DNA of 64,000 bases from Maioricimonas rarisocia (GCF_007747795.1 NZ_CP036275.1:3836001-3900000); one strand, 5' to 3'; shown: positions 1 to 9,449, counted from the first letter of the stretch. Program-made: numbers and translations. Notes: a model not told the origin generated them from the letters alone.

Positions 1-135
1 ATGCTCAATCGGGGCGTGTATCTTCCCTGCAGCCAGTTCGAGGCGAACTTCGTCTCCGCAAAGCACACCGATGACGATATCGCCGCGACGATCACCGCCG
101 CCCGCGAGACTCTCGCCGAACTGCAGCAGGGCTGA
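1..135 (+). CDS. hemL: Glutamate-1-semialdehyde 2,1-aminomutase, C-terminal end (partial)
   Basis: Only the last 44 codons are in the window and the gene continues to the left; the ATG at base 1 is an internal methionine, not a start. The readable tail, with [21 protein letters not shown] followed by DDDIAATI and a TGA stop, matches the C-terminus of HemL, the PLP enzyme that makes 5-aminolevulinate from glutamate-1-semialdehyde in tetrapyrrole synthesis. The PLP lysine and the rest of the fold lie outside the window, so the call rests on this C-terminal signature alone. Confidence 0.8.
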   Translation: MLNRGVYLPCSQFEANFVSAKHTDDDIAATITAARETLAELQQG

Positions 136-295
136 CCGCCCGAAAGTTCCCGACGCATCGCCCCGCTCACGTTTCGTCGCTCCCGGCACGCAACTCCTCT
201 TGGGGTGAAGCCGGGCCGTCCGCTACCATGCGTTGAGCCCCGGGAAACGCGAGCGTGAACCGTGCCCGGGCTTCGCTGTCGAGGGCGGCTCTGGA

Positions 296-2023
296 ATGTC
301 TTATCGAACCGTCAAGCGCCTGCTGGGTGAAACCAGCCTGGAGCGCAAGTGCCGCTTCCTCTTCGGAGGCGGTCTGATGCTGCTGATCACCGGCAGCTTC
401 TACTTCTATGCGCAGCTCAATCTGAAGGTCATCCGCCGGCAGCATCGCCAGCGGGCCGAACTCCTCATCTCGCAGAACCTGCAGAATCTCCACTGGGAGC
501 TTTCGTGGCAGGATCCCGAGACGATTCCGATCATTCGGGAGCTCAACAAGGCCCTCAAGCCGCGGCAGCTGCGCGAGTACAACTGGAAGTTCATCTCTGC
601 CGACCCGCAAGAGACCGATCCCAGCAAGCGGCACAGTAATCTCACCGAAGCCGACGCTCTCAACCGACTGCTCAGCGATGACGAATACGTTGTTCATGAG
701 GATCGGGAGAGTGGCAACTACGAATACTTCGGGCCGGTCGTGGCCACCGAATCCTGTCTGAAGTGTCACAACTCGAGTGACCGCGGCATTGAACCGGTTC
801 CCGTCGCCACGCGTGGCGGGACAGAGATCTTCGGCACGGCCAAGATCACGTTTCCTCTCTCTGAGACGCAGCGGGATATTGCCCAGAACAACGCCATCCT
901 GATCGCAATGGCCATCGTGACCGCCTTCCTCGCGATGGTCGCGGCGTATGCCATCGTGCGGTACGTGATCGTCAAGCCGGTGCTGCACCTCAAGGACGTC
1001 AGCGATGCGATTGCGCATGGCGACCTCGACCAGCGGGCCGATATCCGGACCGGCGACGAGTTCGAGGAGCTCAGCCACGCCTACAACCGCATGCTGCGTC
1101 ACCTGGTGAATATTCAGGAAGAACTGCGGCAGGTCAACGCGAGCCTCGACGCGAAAGTGGATGAACTCGCCCAAGCGAACCTGAGCCTGCACGAGATGAA
1201 CAAGCTCAAGAACGAGTTCCTCGCCACGATGAGCCACGAACTCCGCACGCCCCTCAACAGCATCCTCGGCTTCAGCGACGTGCTGGCCGATTCGGAGAAC
1301 CTCAACGACCGGCAGAAGCGTTACGTCAGCAACATCCGCAGCTCGGGCCAGAACCTGCTCGCCCTGATCAACGACATCCTCGACCTCGCGAAGATCGAGG
1401 CGGGGAAGATGGACCTGCACCTCACCGAGTTCTCCATCCACGACCTCGTCGAGCGGCTCGTCGGATCGATGCTGCCGCTTGCCGAAAAGAAGAACATCGA
1501 TATGCAGTGGAGCGTCGCTCCCGACGTCCCCACTTCGCGGCAGGATGCCGGCAAGATGCAGCAGACCCTTTACAACCTGTTGTCCAACGCCGTGAAGTTT
1601 ACGCCGGAGGGGGGCCGCATTCGGGTTCAGGGACTGATGGCGGACGAGAACACGGTGGAACTGGTCGTTGCCGACACCGGCATCGGTATCCCGCTCGAAG
1701 ACCAGGGCAAGATTTTCGAGAAGTTCCGCCAGGGCCGGAATCTGCCGGGACAGCAGGACACGCTCACCCGCGAATACGAAGGAACCGGTCTGGGTCTGTC
1801 GATCGTCAAGGAACTGACGCGACTGCTCGGCGGGGAGATCCTTCTCGAGAGTGAGTTCGGCAAAGGGAGCACGTTTATCGTCCGTTTGCCGGTGACCCTG
1901 CAGGCCCCGTTGACCGAGGATCAGGAGCCGCTGCGGCAGCAGACGATCGAACTCCGCCGTCAGCTCAAGCCGGTTCTCGACGCCATGAAGGAGGCCGATC
2001 CCCCGGCTCGTGAGACCGGTTAG
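296..2023 (+). CDS. Membrane sensor histidine kinase with periplasmic DUF3365/Tll0287-like domain and CxxCH haem motif
   Basis: A two-component sensor kinase of about 575 residues. Order: membrane segment at about 21-39; periplasmic domain with ESCLKCHNS (C154, C157, H158), the c-type haem attachment motif typical of Tll0287/DUF3365 sensors; second membrane segment at about 199-225; HAMP; DHp box MSHELRTPLNS with phospho-acceptor H314; and an HATPase domain with NLLSNAVKF, DTGIGIP and GTGLGLSIVK. The start at 296 follows a GA-rich stretch and begins MSYRTVKRLL. An in-frame ATG at 233 would add 21 residues unlike the family. No response regulator is adjacent, so the partner is unknown. Redox or ligand sensing through haem is an inference from the motif. 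Confidence 0.85.
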   Translation: MSYRTVKRLLGETSLERKCRFLFGGGLMLLITGSFYFYAQLNLKVIRRQHRQRAELLISQNLQNLHWELSWQDPETIPIIRELNKALKPRQLREYNWKFISADPQETDPSKRHSNLTEADALNRLLSDDEYVVHEDRESGNYEYFGPVVATESCLKCHNSSDRGIEPVPVATRGGTEIFGTAKITFPLSETQRDIAQNNAILIAMAIVTAFLAMVAAYAIVRYVIVKPVLHLKDVSDAIAHGDLDQRADIRTGDEFEELSHAYNRMLRHLVNIQEELRQVNASLDAKVDELAQANLSLHEMNKLKNEFLATMSHELRTPLNSILGFSDVLADSENLNDRQKRYVSNIRSSGQNLLALINDILDLAKIEAGKMDLHLTEFSIHDLVERLVGSMLPLAEKKNIDMQWSVAPDVPTSRQDAGKMQQTLYNLLSNAVKFTPEGGRIRVQGLMADENTVELVVADTGIGIPLEDQGKIFEKFRQGRNLPGQQDTLTREYEGTGLGLSIVKELTRLLGGEILLESEFGKGSTFIVRLPVTLQAPLTEDQEPLRQQTIELRRQLKPVLDAMKEADPPARETG

Positions 2024-2139
2024 CGCCGCGGCAACATTCCAGCAGGCGAGCCGGCAGCGTGAGCTGCAGGGTAAAACCCGTCCAAACGTAACCGTGGGCG
2101 TCGCTTCTCGTCTCTCAGCCGACGTGGTTCGCCCCCTCC

Positions 2140-2161
2140 GGCTGGCAAAGCCTGCCCTACG
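2140..2161. repeat. Intergenic palindromic element with CTACG tail (copy A)
   Basis: Arms GGCTGGC and GCCTGCC (one mismatch) flank an AAA loop and are followed directly by CTACG. The element lies between the convergent kinase and cation-efflux genes. It has the same plan as the hairpin at 63824-63846, which suggests a dispersed intergenic repeat family. It could also act as a terminator for either convergent gene, but there is no T-run. Confidence 0.45.
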
Positions 2162-2189
2162 GCATTCTGTAGACGCCGGTTTTCTCCCC

Positions 2190-3113
2190 TCACACAGTCC
2201 CCGGCAACGACTGGTGGCACGGCTCTCCGTCGTTGCTGCGTTCCACCTGAATCGTGACATGGTGGATGCGGAACCGTTCTCGCAGTCCCTGTGCCGCGGA
2301 ATGCAGAAGCTGATCCTCATTGTCGATCTGAGGCTTCACGAGATGAGCCGTCAGAGCCGTCTCGGTCGTGCTCATCGCCCAGATGTGCAGGTCATGAACC
2401 TCCGCCACACCCGGCAGGCTGCCGAGGTACTCTTCGACTTCCTCAGGATCGATCCCGGCTGGAACGGCATGCAGAGCGAGCTCGACCGATTCCCGCAGCA
2501 GCCCCCAGGTGCTCCACAGGATGACGACCGCCACGATGAGGCTGATGACCGGGTCGATCCACGTCCAGCCGCTCAGCAGGATTCCCAGCCCTCCAAGGAC
2601 GACACCCAGCGAAACTGCCGCGTCGGCGGCCATGTGCAGAAACGCGCCGCGCACGTTCACGTCCCCCTTGCGGCCGCGCACGAACAGCAGCGCCGTTGCG
2701 GTGTTGATCACCACTCCGACGCCGGCCACCCACATCACGGTACTCCCGGAGACTGACTGAGGCTCTCCGAACCGGCGGATCGCCTCCCAGACGATTCCGC
2801 CGACCGCGATCATCAGAATCATGCCGTTGATCAGCGCCGAGAAGATCGAGGAGCTCCGCCAGCCGTAGGTGAACCGCCGCGTCGGCTTCAGGGACGCCAG
2901 CCACGCGCCTCCCCAGGCGAGGAGCAGGCCGAAGACGTCGCTCAGGTTGTGACCGGCATCCGCCAGCAGTGCGAGTGAACCGACCATCCAGCCGAACACC
3001 GCTTCGACGATGATGTAGATGACGTTCAGGACGACGCCAACGGCGAACGCTTTCCCGTAGTCGGCCGGTCCATGATGGTGATGCCCGTGGTGCTGATGCG
3101 AATGAGCGTGCAC
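2190..3113 (-). CDS. czcD: Cation diffusion facilitator, CzcD/ZitB type
   Basis: A 307-residue inner-membrane metal/proton antiporter predicted to export Zn(II) or a similar divalent cation. The N-terminus is a His cluster (HSHQHHGHHHHG). Six hydrophobic segments follow. The metal-site HxxxD pairs are visible in ADAGHNLSDV (H55, D59) and HMAADAAVS (H160, D164); the His/Asp combination is usual for Zn transporters. The cytoplasmic C-terminal domain contains VHDLHIW, a CDF signature. It is the last gene of the leftward metal operon, 228 bases after the His-rich lipoprotein, so it may also have its own promoter. Substrate specificity cannot be read from the sequence. Confidence 0.92.
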   Translation of the reverse strand: MHAHSHQHHGHHHHGPADYGKAFAVGVVLNVIYIIVEAVFGWMVGSLALLADAGHNLSDVFGLLLAWGGAWLASLKPTRRFTYGWRSSSIFSALINGMILMIAVGGIVWEAIRRFGEPQSVSGSTVMWVAGVGVVINTATALLFVRGRKGDVNVRGAFLHMAADAAVSLGVVLGGLGILLSGWTWIDPVISLIVAVVILWSTWGLLRESVELALHAVPAGIDPEEVEEYLGSLPGVAEVHDLHIWAMSTTETALTAHLVKPQIDNEDQLLHSAAQGLRERFRIHHVTIQVERSNDGEPCHQSLPGTV

Positions 3114-3341
3114 GCCGAATCGCTCCTGCTGGTCCTCGATCGTTTCGCGTTGAGACTATAGCGGGCGAGGCCTGGAGAAGCGCCGTCAGGTGAAGGCTCG
3201 GACCGGTCCCGGCACTGGATTCGTCTGCCCGTCGGGCATGCCATGCATGCCGTCTTGGGACCTCCGTGTCCCGACCGACTTGATCCACCAGACCGGACGT
3301 CGTGCAGACAGGCTTCCGGCCCGCCCCGCCACTGTCGACGA

Positions 3342-3878
3342 TCAGTGCGCATGTCCATGGTGACTGTGGACGACCGCACCGGAAAAGGACCGTCCCTCGA
3401 TCATCACGGTCATTTTCGCCTTCGAACCGTTTTCGAGGTGCTCAACCAGCTCCGGGCTGCTGATCACGAATCGCGACGACTTCCCTTCCGGGTCATCCGC
3501 TTCCGGTGCTTCGACCAGCGTGAACTGTTCCGGCTTGCCATCGTGCGAGACGTTGATCGTCAGCTCTGAAGCGTCGATCGGCACGATCGTCTTCGCGTCG
3601 CCGCCGAGGATATAGATCGTGACCAGTCCATCATCGTCGTGCAGGACCTCGCCGTGGTACTCCTCGTTGCCCAGTTCGACCAGATCTCCGTGATGCGGCC
3701 CTTCAGACGGATGGTCGTGTCCCTCCCCATGGTCATGATTGTGATCATCCTGTGCATGGGCGTCGCCCCCACCGGCTGCCGTCTCTCGCTCCTGCGGCGT
3801 CGATCCGCCACAGCCGAGCAGCATCAACATGCCCGCAACGGCAAACGTTCCTATCCATTCCTTTGAAACCATCTGCAT
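3342..3878 (-). CDS. His-rich periplasmic lipoprotein of the metal-efflux operon
   Basis: A 178-residue protein with a lipoprotein signal (LMLLGC) and then a His/Asp-rich region (DDHNHDHGEGHDHPSEGPHHGD) before a compact beta-rich domain ending HSHHGHAH. ATG 3878 is chosen because GGAGAA stands 7-8 bases upstream. An upstream in-frame start at 3950 would overlap the RND gene and lacks a site. It lies between the RND pump gene and the CDF gene. A role as a periplasmic metal buffer or chaperone is inferred from composition and context. I do not recognise a named family. Confidence 0.8.
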   Translation of the reverse strand: MQMVSKEWIGTFAVAGMLMLLGCGGSTPQERETAAGGGDAHAQDDHNHDHGEGHDHPSEGPHHGDLVELGNEEYHGEVLHDDDGLVTIYILGGDAKTIVPIDASELTINVSHDGKPEQFTLVEAPEADDPEGKSSRFVISSPELVEHLENGSKAKMTVMIEGRSFSGAVVHSHHGHAH

Positions 3879-3946
3879 CGGACATTCTCCTTCAATCTGG
3901 TAATTACTGCCGGCCAGCAACCGACAGCGTTTCTGTGAAAGTTTTC

Positions 3947-6900
3947 TCAAGCCGTGCCCTGTGAAACCACGGCTTCCGTGACTTCTCCGGTGTGGCCCGG
4001 TTCCTCATCGTGTTCGACCAGGGGGACTTCCTCGCGCGATTCCGAGACGACGCGCTGAGCTTCCTTCAGCCCGAACAGCCAGAACAGCGCCGGGTGGACA
4101 AAGAAGTCGAGCAGCGTCGAGCTCACCAGGCCGCCAAGGATGACCGTCGCCACCGGATACAGGATTTCCTTGCCCGGTTCGCCGGACGCCAGCACCAGCG
4201 GCACCAGTCCGATGCCCGACGTCAGGGCCGTCATCAGCACGGGAGCCAGACGTTCGAGCCCGGCACGCACGATCATCTCTTTCGTCCAGTCCTCACCTTC
4301 GTACCGGACCAGATGGAGGTAATGGTTCAGCAGCAGGATGCCGTTTCGCGAGGCAATGCCGGCCAGCGAGATGAATCCCACCATTGCCGCCACCGTCAGT
4401 GTCTGTCCCGTGACGACAAGTGCGGCCACCGAACCGATGAACGCCATCGGGAGTGCCGCCATCACCTGCAGTGACAGATTGACCGAGCGAAACATCGTGA
4501 ACAGCACGAGGAAGACGCCGATCAGCGACACGGCGAACAGAACGGCAATCACCCGCGTCGCCGACTGCTGGCTCTCGAACTGCCCGCCATACTCGACGAA
4601 GTAGGAAGTGGGGAGTTCGGCAACGAGCGGCGCGACGCGGCGTTGAATGTCCTGCACGACGTCCACCACCCCCCGATCGCTGACGTTGCACTGAATCACG
4701 ATCCGTCGCCGCACGTTCTCGCGATTGATCGTGTTCGGTCCCCCCGCCTCGTAGATACGGGCGACCGATTCGAGTGGTACGCGTCCTCCGTCGGGCAGTT
4801 CGATGTTGAGCTGCCGCAGGACTTCCAGATCCTCCCGGTACTTCTCATCCAGTCGCAGCAGCAGATCGAATGTCCGCTGCCCGACCAGCACTTCCGAGAC
4901 GACCTGACCATTCATGGCCGTTTCGATGAAGGCGTTCACGTCGGCGGGCGTCAAGCCGTTCAGCAGCAGCGCATCCCGGTCGAGCTGGATCCGCAGCTGG
5001 GGAATGATCACCTGCGGCTCGACCAGCAGGTCGGTGACCCCCGGAATTTCCTGCATCGCCACTTCAAACTTGCGGGCTTCCCGCCGCAGGATGTCGAGGT
5101 CGTCTCCGTAGATCTTGATGCCGATCTGCGCCTTCACCCCCGACAGCATGTGCGAAATGAGGTGAGCGATCGGCTGTTCGACCGCCGTGACAATGCCGGG
5201 GATGTCCGCCATCGCTTCACGAATCTCTTCGAGTTGTGCCTCCCGCGAGCGTGGCGATTCCGGATCAAGCTCCAGGATGTATTCGCTGTTGCTGACCGGC
5301 TCGGCGTGCTCATCCTGCTCGGCCCGCCCCGTCCGCCGGACGAAGCCGGTGATGTCCTCGATCTCCCTCAGCCGGTCCTCAACCGTCCGGTTGATGCTGT
5401 TCGACGTCGCCAGCGACGTCCCGGGAGGCAGGATCACATTCAGCTGAACGGAACCTTCGTTGAATGGCGGCAGAAAGTCCCGCTCGAGGTTGAACAGGAA
5501 CACGCCCGCCAGTCCCACTGCCCCCACAGTCACGGCAAGGTTCAGGCCCGGAAGCGCCAGGCTGAAACGAATCACCTTGTCCGCCACCCATTTCAGTCCG
5601 CGAAGAACAAAGCTGTCCCGCTCTTCCCCCTCGGACCGGCCGCGGTTGAGCAGCCAGTACGACAGTACCGGTGTCACGGTCAGCGACACCAGAAGCGACG
5701 AGAGAATCGAGACGATGTAGGCGACACCCAGCGGAGCGAACAATCGTCCTTCCATCCCCGTGAGTGCGAACAGCGGGATGAACACCAGAATGACGATCAT
5801 CGTGCCGAAGACGATGGATTTGCGCACTTCCGTGCTCGCCTGGAAGACCACCAGCAGAGGCGGCTTCGGATTGCCAGCCGCACGGTTCTCCTTCAGACGG
5901 CGGAAGATGTTTTCCACATCGACGATGGCATCGTCCACGAGTTCCCCGATCGCGACGGCAAGACCTCCCAGCGTCATCGTATTGATCGACAGCCCGAACA
6001 TGCGGAACACGATCGCCGTCATCACCAGCGACAGTGGAATCGCCGTGAGCGTGATGAACGTCGTGCGGATGTTCATCAGGAACAGGAACAGCACGATCAC
6101 CACAAGAATCGCACCGTCCCGCAGCGCCTCGACGACGTTGTCGATGGCCCGGTCGATGAACGATTTCTGTGCATACGTCGGCACGATACGGATGTCGTCC
6201 GGCAGCGTGGGGCGCAGTTCCTCGATCGCTTCGAGGACGGCGTCACTCACTTCGCGAGTGTCGGCACCGGGTTGCTTGTTGATCGTCAGGACGACCGCGT
6301 CACCGCCGGAGAACGTGCCGTCCTCCTGCCGCAGGAACGCGGCACTGTCTCCCCGCTTGACCTGTGCGTCTTCGACAACGCGGGCAATCTGCTCGAGCGC
6401 CACCGGACGGCCGTTGCGGATCGTCACCGTCACTTTCCGCAGGTCCTCGATCGTCTGCACCCGACCGAGTGCCCGCACGAGCAGTTCGTTCGGCCCCTGC
6501 TGGTCGAGGTACCCGCCGGCCGCATTTTCGTTACTGTCGATGACGGCATGACGGACCTGCTCGAGCGTCACTCCGTACTGCAGCAGGGCATCAGGATCGA
6601 CCAGTACCTGGAACTGCTTGCGGCCGCCTCCCATCGTGAACACCTGGGCCACACCGGGAATCGTCAGCAACCGTTGACGCACCACCCAGTCGGCCAGTGT
6701 CCGCAGTTCGATCGGCGGCGTTTCGTTCCCCTCACTCCACATGCCCAGCATGAGGATCTGCCCCATGATCGAGGAGACGGGGGCCAGTTGCGGGCGCACG
6801 CCGGGCGGCATCCGTTCCTGGACCAGTTGCAGCCGCTCGGTGACGATCTGCCGGTCGGTATAGATATCGGTGCCCCAGTCGAACTCGACGTAGACGACGG

Positions 6901-7171
6901 AGATCCCGACCCCCGACGAACTGCGCACCGCCTGAACGCCGTTGGCACCGTTGAGGGTCGTTTCGATCGGAAACGTGATAAGCGTCTCGACCTCTTCCGG
7001 CGCCAGTCCCGGTGCCTCCGTCATGACGACGACGCGGGGACGGTTCAGGTCGGGGAAGACATCGATGTCCGACTGCGTCGCCTGCCAGGTGCCGTATCCC
7101 ATCAGGAAGACGGCCAACGCGATGACGAGCAGTCGCTGACGCAGGGCAAATCGGATGACGGCATTCAACAT
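3947..7171 (-). CDS. czcA: Heavy-metal efflux RND transporter, CzcA/CusA family
   Basis: A 1074-residue inner-membrane proton-driven pump, normal length for HME-RND proteins. The N-terminus has one membrane helix followed by the porter-domain motif DIDVFPDLNRPRV. The TM4 charged motif AIGELVDDAIVDVEN lies at about residues 405-422, and the second half repeats the fold (SLAGIASRNGILLLNHY). A GA-rich ribosome site (AAAGAGAAG) precedes ATG 7171. It sits between its adaptor (60 bases upstream) and the His-rich lipoprotein (68 bases downstream). No TolC/CzcC-type outer-membrane factor is encoded in this operon or elsewhere in the window. The substrate (Zn/Co/Cd versus Cu/Ag) is not determined. Confidence 0.93.
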   Translation of the reverse strand: MLNAVIRFALRQRLLVIALAVFLMGYGTWQATQSDIDVFPDLNRPRVVVMTEAPGLAPEEVETLITFPIETTLNGANGVQAVRSSSGVGISVVYVEFDWGTDIYTDRQIVTERLQLVQERMPPGVRPQLAPVSSIMGQILMLGMWSEGNETPPIELRTLADWVVRQRLLTIPGVAQVFTMGGGRKQFQVLVDPDALLQYGVTLEQVRHAVIDSNENAAGGYLDQQGPNELLVRALGRVQTIEDLRKVTVTIRNGRPVALEQIARVVEDAQVKRGDSAAFLRQEDGTFSGGDAVVLTINKQPGADTREVSDAVLEAIEELRPTLPDDIRIVPTYAQKSFIDRAIDNVVEALRDGAILVVIVLFLFLMNIRTTFITLTAIPLSLVMTAIVFRMFGLSINTMTLGGLAVAIGELVDDAIVDVENIFRRLKENRAAGNPKPPLLVVFQASTEVRKSIVFGTMIVILVFIPLFALTGMEGRLFAPLGVAYIVSILSSLLVSLTVTPVLSYWLLNRGRSEGEERDSFVLRGLKWVADKVIRFSLALPGLNLAVTVGAVGLAGVFLFNLERDFLPPFNEGSVQLNVILPPGTSLATSNSINRTVEDRLREIEDITGFVRRTGRAEQDEHAEPVSNSEYILELDPESPRSREAQLEEIREAMADIPGIVTAVEQPIAHLISHMLSGVKAQIGIKIYGDDLDILRREARKFEVAMQEIPGVTDLLVEPQVIIPQLRIQLDRDALLLNGLTPADVNAFIETAMNGQVVSEVLVGQRTFDLLLRLDEKYREDLEVLRQLNIELPDGGRVPLESVARIYEAGGPNTINRENVRRRIVIQCNVSDRGVVDVVQDIQRRVAPLVAELPTSYFVEYGGQFESQQSATRVIAVLFAVSLIGVFLVLFTMFRSVNLSLQVMAALPMAFIGSVAALVVTGQTLTVAAMVGFISLAGIASRNGILLLNHYLHLVRYEGEDWTKEMIVRAGLERLAPVLMTALTSGIGLVPLVLASGEPGKEILYPVATVILGGLVSSTLLDFFVHPALFWLFGLKEAQRVVSESREEVPLVEHDEEPGHTGEVTEAVVSQGTA

Positions 7172-7231
7172 GGCCGGACTTCTCTTTCGCTGTTACGGAG
7201 GCAGGACGATCCGGGGTTCAGGGCTGCCAGG

Positions 7232-8740
7232 TCAATGACTGTGCCCTGCGTGCGGATCGATGGCTCCGCCGGCCTTGTTCTTCAGCGCCATCTGCATCTG
7301 ATGAGCGCCCCGCATGGCGATCACGTCTCCCGGAAAGATCGAACCATCGTTGGCGATGACGACCGAGTTCCGGTCGCGGTACTTCACATGCACGGCGACG
7401 CGATCGAAGTGGCCGCCGTTCTCCTGGAAGACGTAATACTCGGCCCCTTCGTGCGCGACAGCCTCGACCGGAACGACAATCTCGTTCTCCCATTCTTCAA
7501 CCGGCACATGCAGCTTCAGTCGCTGCCCAGGGCGATACTGCCAGCTGATGAACCGCTGGTCCCGTCGATTCACCTTGTCGCGAATGATTTCGTTCGGCAG
7601 GTTGACGTAGAACGCGAGCGTCCGCGAATCGGCATCGACCTCGTTCGACAGGAATGCGATTTCCAGCCCGCCGACCGTTCCTCCACCGTCGGTCGACTCG
7701 AACTCGGCCGTCACCGTCCAGTCCTGCTGCTGTGCCCGCGCGATCGCCGCAGCGTCCCGCTCGAACGCCTGGCCCTCGATGTACAGTTCGTCGTAGTCCG
7801 CAACGACGCACAGGTCTTCACCTGCCGTCACTGCCTGCCCCCTGTGGACCATCAGTTCCTGCAGCACCAGTGGCGGCATCGAATCCGACGATTCCGTCGC
7901 GTCCGCTCCGTTCTGCACGTAGGCAACGGGCTGAATGCGACGGTTGGATAGCTGCAGTTCGCCGTTGTCCGGCTTCTGAGGCTCGGGGACTGCGATATGC
8001 AGTTCGCGCAACAGGCGACGGGTCTCTTCGACTTCTTCCACCTGCCGGTCCGAGAGACCGTGCAGTCGCAGTGCCTCTCGCTGGGCCGTCAGCTGTGCCT
8101 CGAGCTTCTCCTTGGCGTACTGCCGTTCGAGAATCAGCCGCCCCGGCACTGCTCCGGACTGTGAGACTTCCTTCAGCCGCGCGATCTCGCGCAGTTCGAC
8201 GTCCAGTTCCCCCAGCGCCTGCAGAAACTCGGTCTGAGTCTGCACGAGGTCCTCGTGTGTCAGGCGGATGTCGAACAGCAGCGTCCCCGGCTGGACCGCT
8301 TCCCCCTGGACAGCATGAATCCGGGTGACCAGGCCTGTCAGCGGTGTCGCCACCCGGATCCGTGTCCGCCCCGGACGTTCCGTGACGATCGCCGGCACCG
8401 TCATCGACCTGCGGAATGTCTGCAGCGTCACGGGCCGCACGTGCTCATCGGTCAGCCCGATGTTTCGGCGGGCCTGTGCGGAGAGATCCAATGACTCTTC
8501 TTCCGAGTGACCGGCATGGTCACCGTGGTCGTGCCCATGATCGTCATGTGATTCATCGACACCATGACCGTGACCGTGGCCTCCGACGGGTGCGGTCCGG
8601 CGGGAGGCCACAGCTCCTTCCACCCACTGGTTCAGCTGGGGCCACCATCGGGGAAATGTCAGGGCCGCCACGGCAACCACACCGATGGTCAAAGCGATCC
8701 GGCTCCACTTCCAGATCGCCGATTGATTCGTAATGTTCAT
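7232..8740 (-). CDS. czcB: Periplasmic adaptor (membrane fusion protein) of the RND pump, CzcB/CusB type
   Basis: A 502-residue adaptor anchored by an N-terminal membrane segment (about 10-30). A His-rich linker (GGHGHGHGVDESHDDHGHDH) follows, then the lipoyl half-motif (VATPLTGLVTRIHAVQGEAV), an alpha-helical hairpin (about 150-250) and the barrel/membrane-proximal domains. The C-terminus ends DPHAGHSH, a second His tail. GGGAGGG precedes ATG 8740 by five bases. Family members link the inner-membrane pump to an outer-membrane factor and can bind the metal. The two His-rich ends suggest extra metal capture, which is inference. Confidence 0.92.
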   Translation of the reverse strand: MNITNQSAIWKWSRIALTIGVVAVAALTFPRWWPQLNQWVEGAVASRRTAPVGGHGHGHGVDESHDDHGHDHGDHAGHSEEESLDLSAQARRNIGLTDEHVRPVTLQTFRRSMTVPAIVTERPGRTRIRVATPLTGLVTRIHAVQGEAVQPGTLLFDIRLTHEDLVQTQTEFLQALGELDVELREIARLKEVSQSGAVPGRLILERQYAKEKLEAQLTAQREALRLHGLSDRQVEEVEETRRLLRELHIAVPEPQKPDNGELQLSNRRIQPVAYVQNGADATESSDSMPPLVLQELMVHRGQAVTAGEDLCVVADYDELYIEGQAFERDAAAIARAQQQDWTVTAEFESTDGGGTVGGLEIAFLSNEVDADSRTLAFYVNLPNEIIRDKVNRRDQRFISWQYRPGQRLKLHVPVEEWENEIVVPVEAVAHEGAEYYVFQENGGHFDRVAVHVKYRDRNSVVIANDGSIFPGDVIAMRGAHQMQMALKNKAGGAIDPHAGHSH

Positions 8741-8972
8741 GGGAACCCTCCCGGCCCTCGGCAGGACGATGTCCGGAAATCAGCGGTCACCCGAATCGGG
8801 GCGAGACGCGAGATCAGCGGTTGCTGTCCGCGCAGCATCAGGCGCAGCAGCGTGAGAGAAGCGTTCCCCGGTCCGTTCGTTACGGTGTCACAGCATGCGG
8901 TCAGCAGGAAAGGCCGCCGCGCAGACATCGCCTCAGCAGGGGAACGATCACTGGCAGATCAGGTGGGCGAAT

Positions 8973-9449
8973 CTAGAGCAGCCACACCTGCAGGCGCGCG
9001 CAGAGCCCCGGAGCCCCGCGTAACAGCCCGATTGCGCCAGGTTCCGTCGCGCGAAGCGCCACGCCGCGATGAAGAGCAAGCGGCTCATGAACGTCGCCGG
9101 GCAGACGGGCGATCAGCAGACCGGAGAACTTCACCTTGGCGGCAACGGTCAACGAGACGTCGCACGAGTGCTCTTCACACGGTTCATGCTCGTGATGCTG
9201 ATGCTCATCCCCGGCACCGTCACCGCTGGACGTATCGACCGGGGTCGAGTGACTGTGCCGGTAACAGCCGTGGGCGAGCCCGTCCGGCTCATGATCATGA
9301 TGATGATCGGGGGCTGTGATCGCACACATCACCCCGGGCGTGACTTCTTCGCCGCACTCGCACGCATGCACGTGATGCCAGCTGCAACCGAACACCGCAT
9401 GAGCGGTCACGGCCAGCAGTGTCAGCATGTGGGCAATCGAGTGAATCAC
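8973..9449 (-). CDS. Cys/His-rich exported leader protein of the metal operon
   Basis: A protein of about 158 residues from GTG 9449, or 151 from ATG 9428. A hydrophobic start (HMLTLLAVTAHAVFGCSWHH) looks like an export signal, with VFGC a possible lipobox. It then has Cys/His clusters: CSWHHVHACECGEE, DHHHDHEPD and HQHHEHEPCEEHSC. The composition points to metal binding, but I do not recognise the family. It is the first gene behind the promoter at 9525-9553, with 232 bases before the adaptor gene. The weak ribosome site leaves the start uncertain. The C-terminal third is not His-rich and has no recognisable motif. Confidence 0.65.
   Translation of the reverse strand: MIHSIAHMLTLLAVTAHAVFGCSWHHVHACECGEEVTPGVMCAITAPDHHHDHEPDGLAHGCYRHSHSTPVDTSSGDGAGDEHQHHEHEPCEEHSCDVSLTVAAKVKFSGLLIARLPGDVHEPLALHRGVALRATEPGAIGLLRGAPGLCARLQVWLL

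Noticed and set aside
167-2320. A leftward open frame of about 700 codons opposite the sensor kinase
   Set aside because: It mirrors the kinase codons and has no ribosome site or recognisable fold. The rightward kinase has every expected motif.
4643-7951. A rightward open frame of about 1100 codons opposite the RND pump
   Set aside because: It is the antisense shadow of the GC-rich czcA/czcB genes. Its product is an Arg/His/Gln-rich string without any domain, while the opposite strand gives a complete HME-RND protein.
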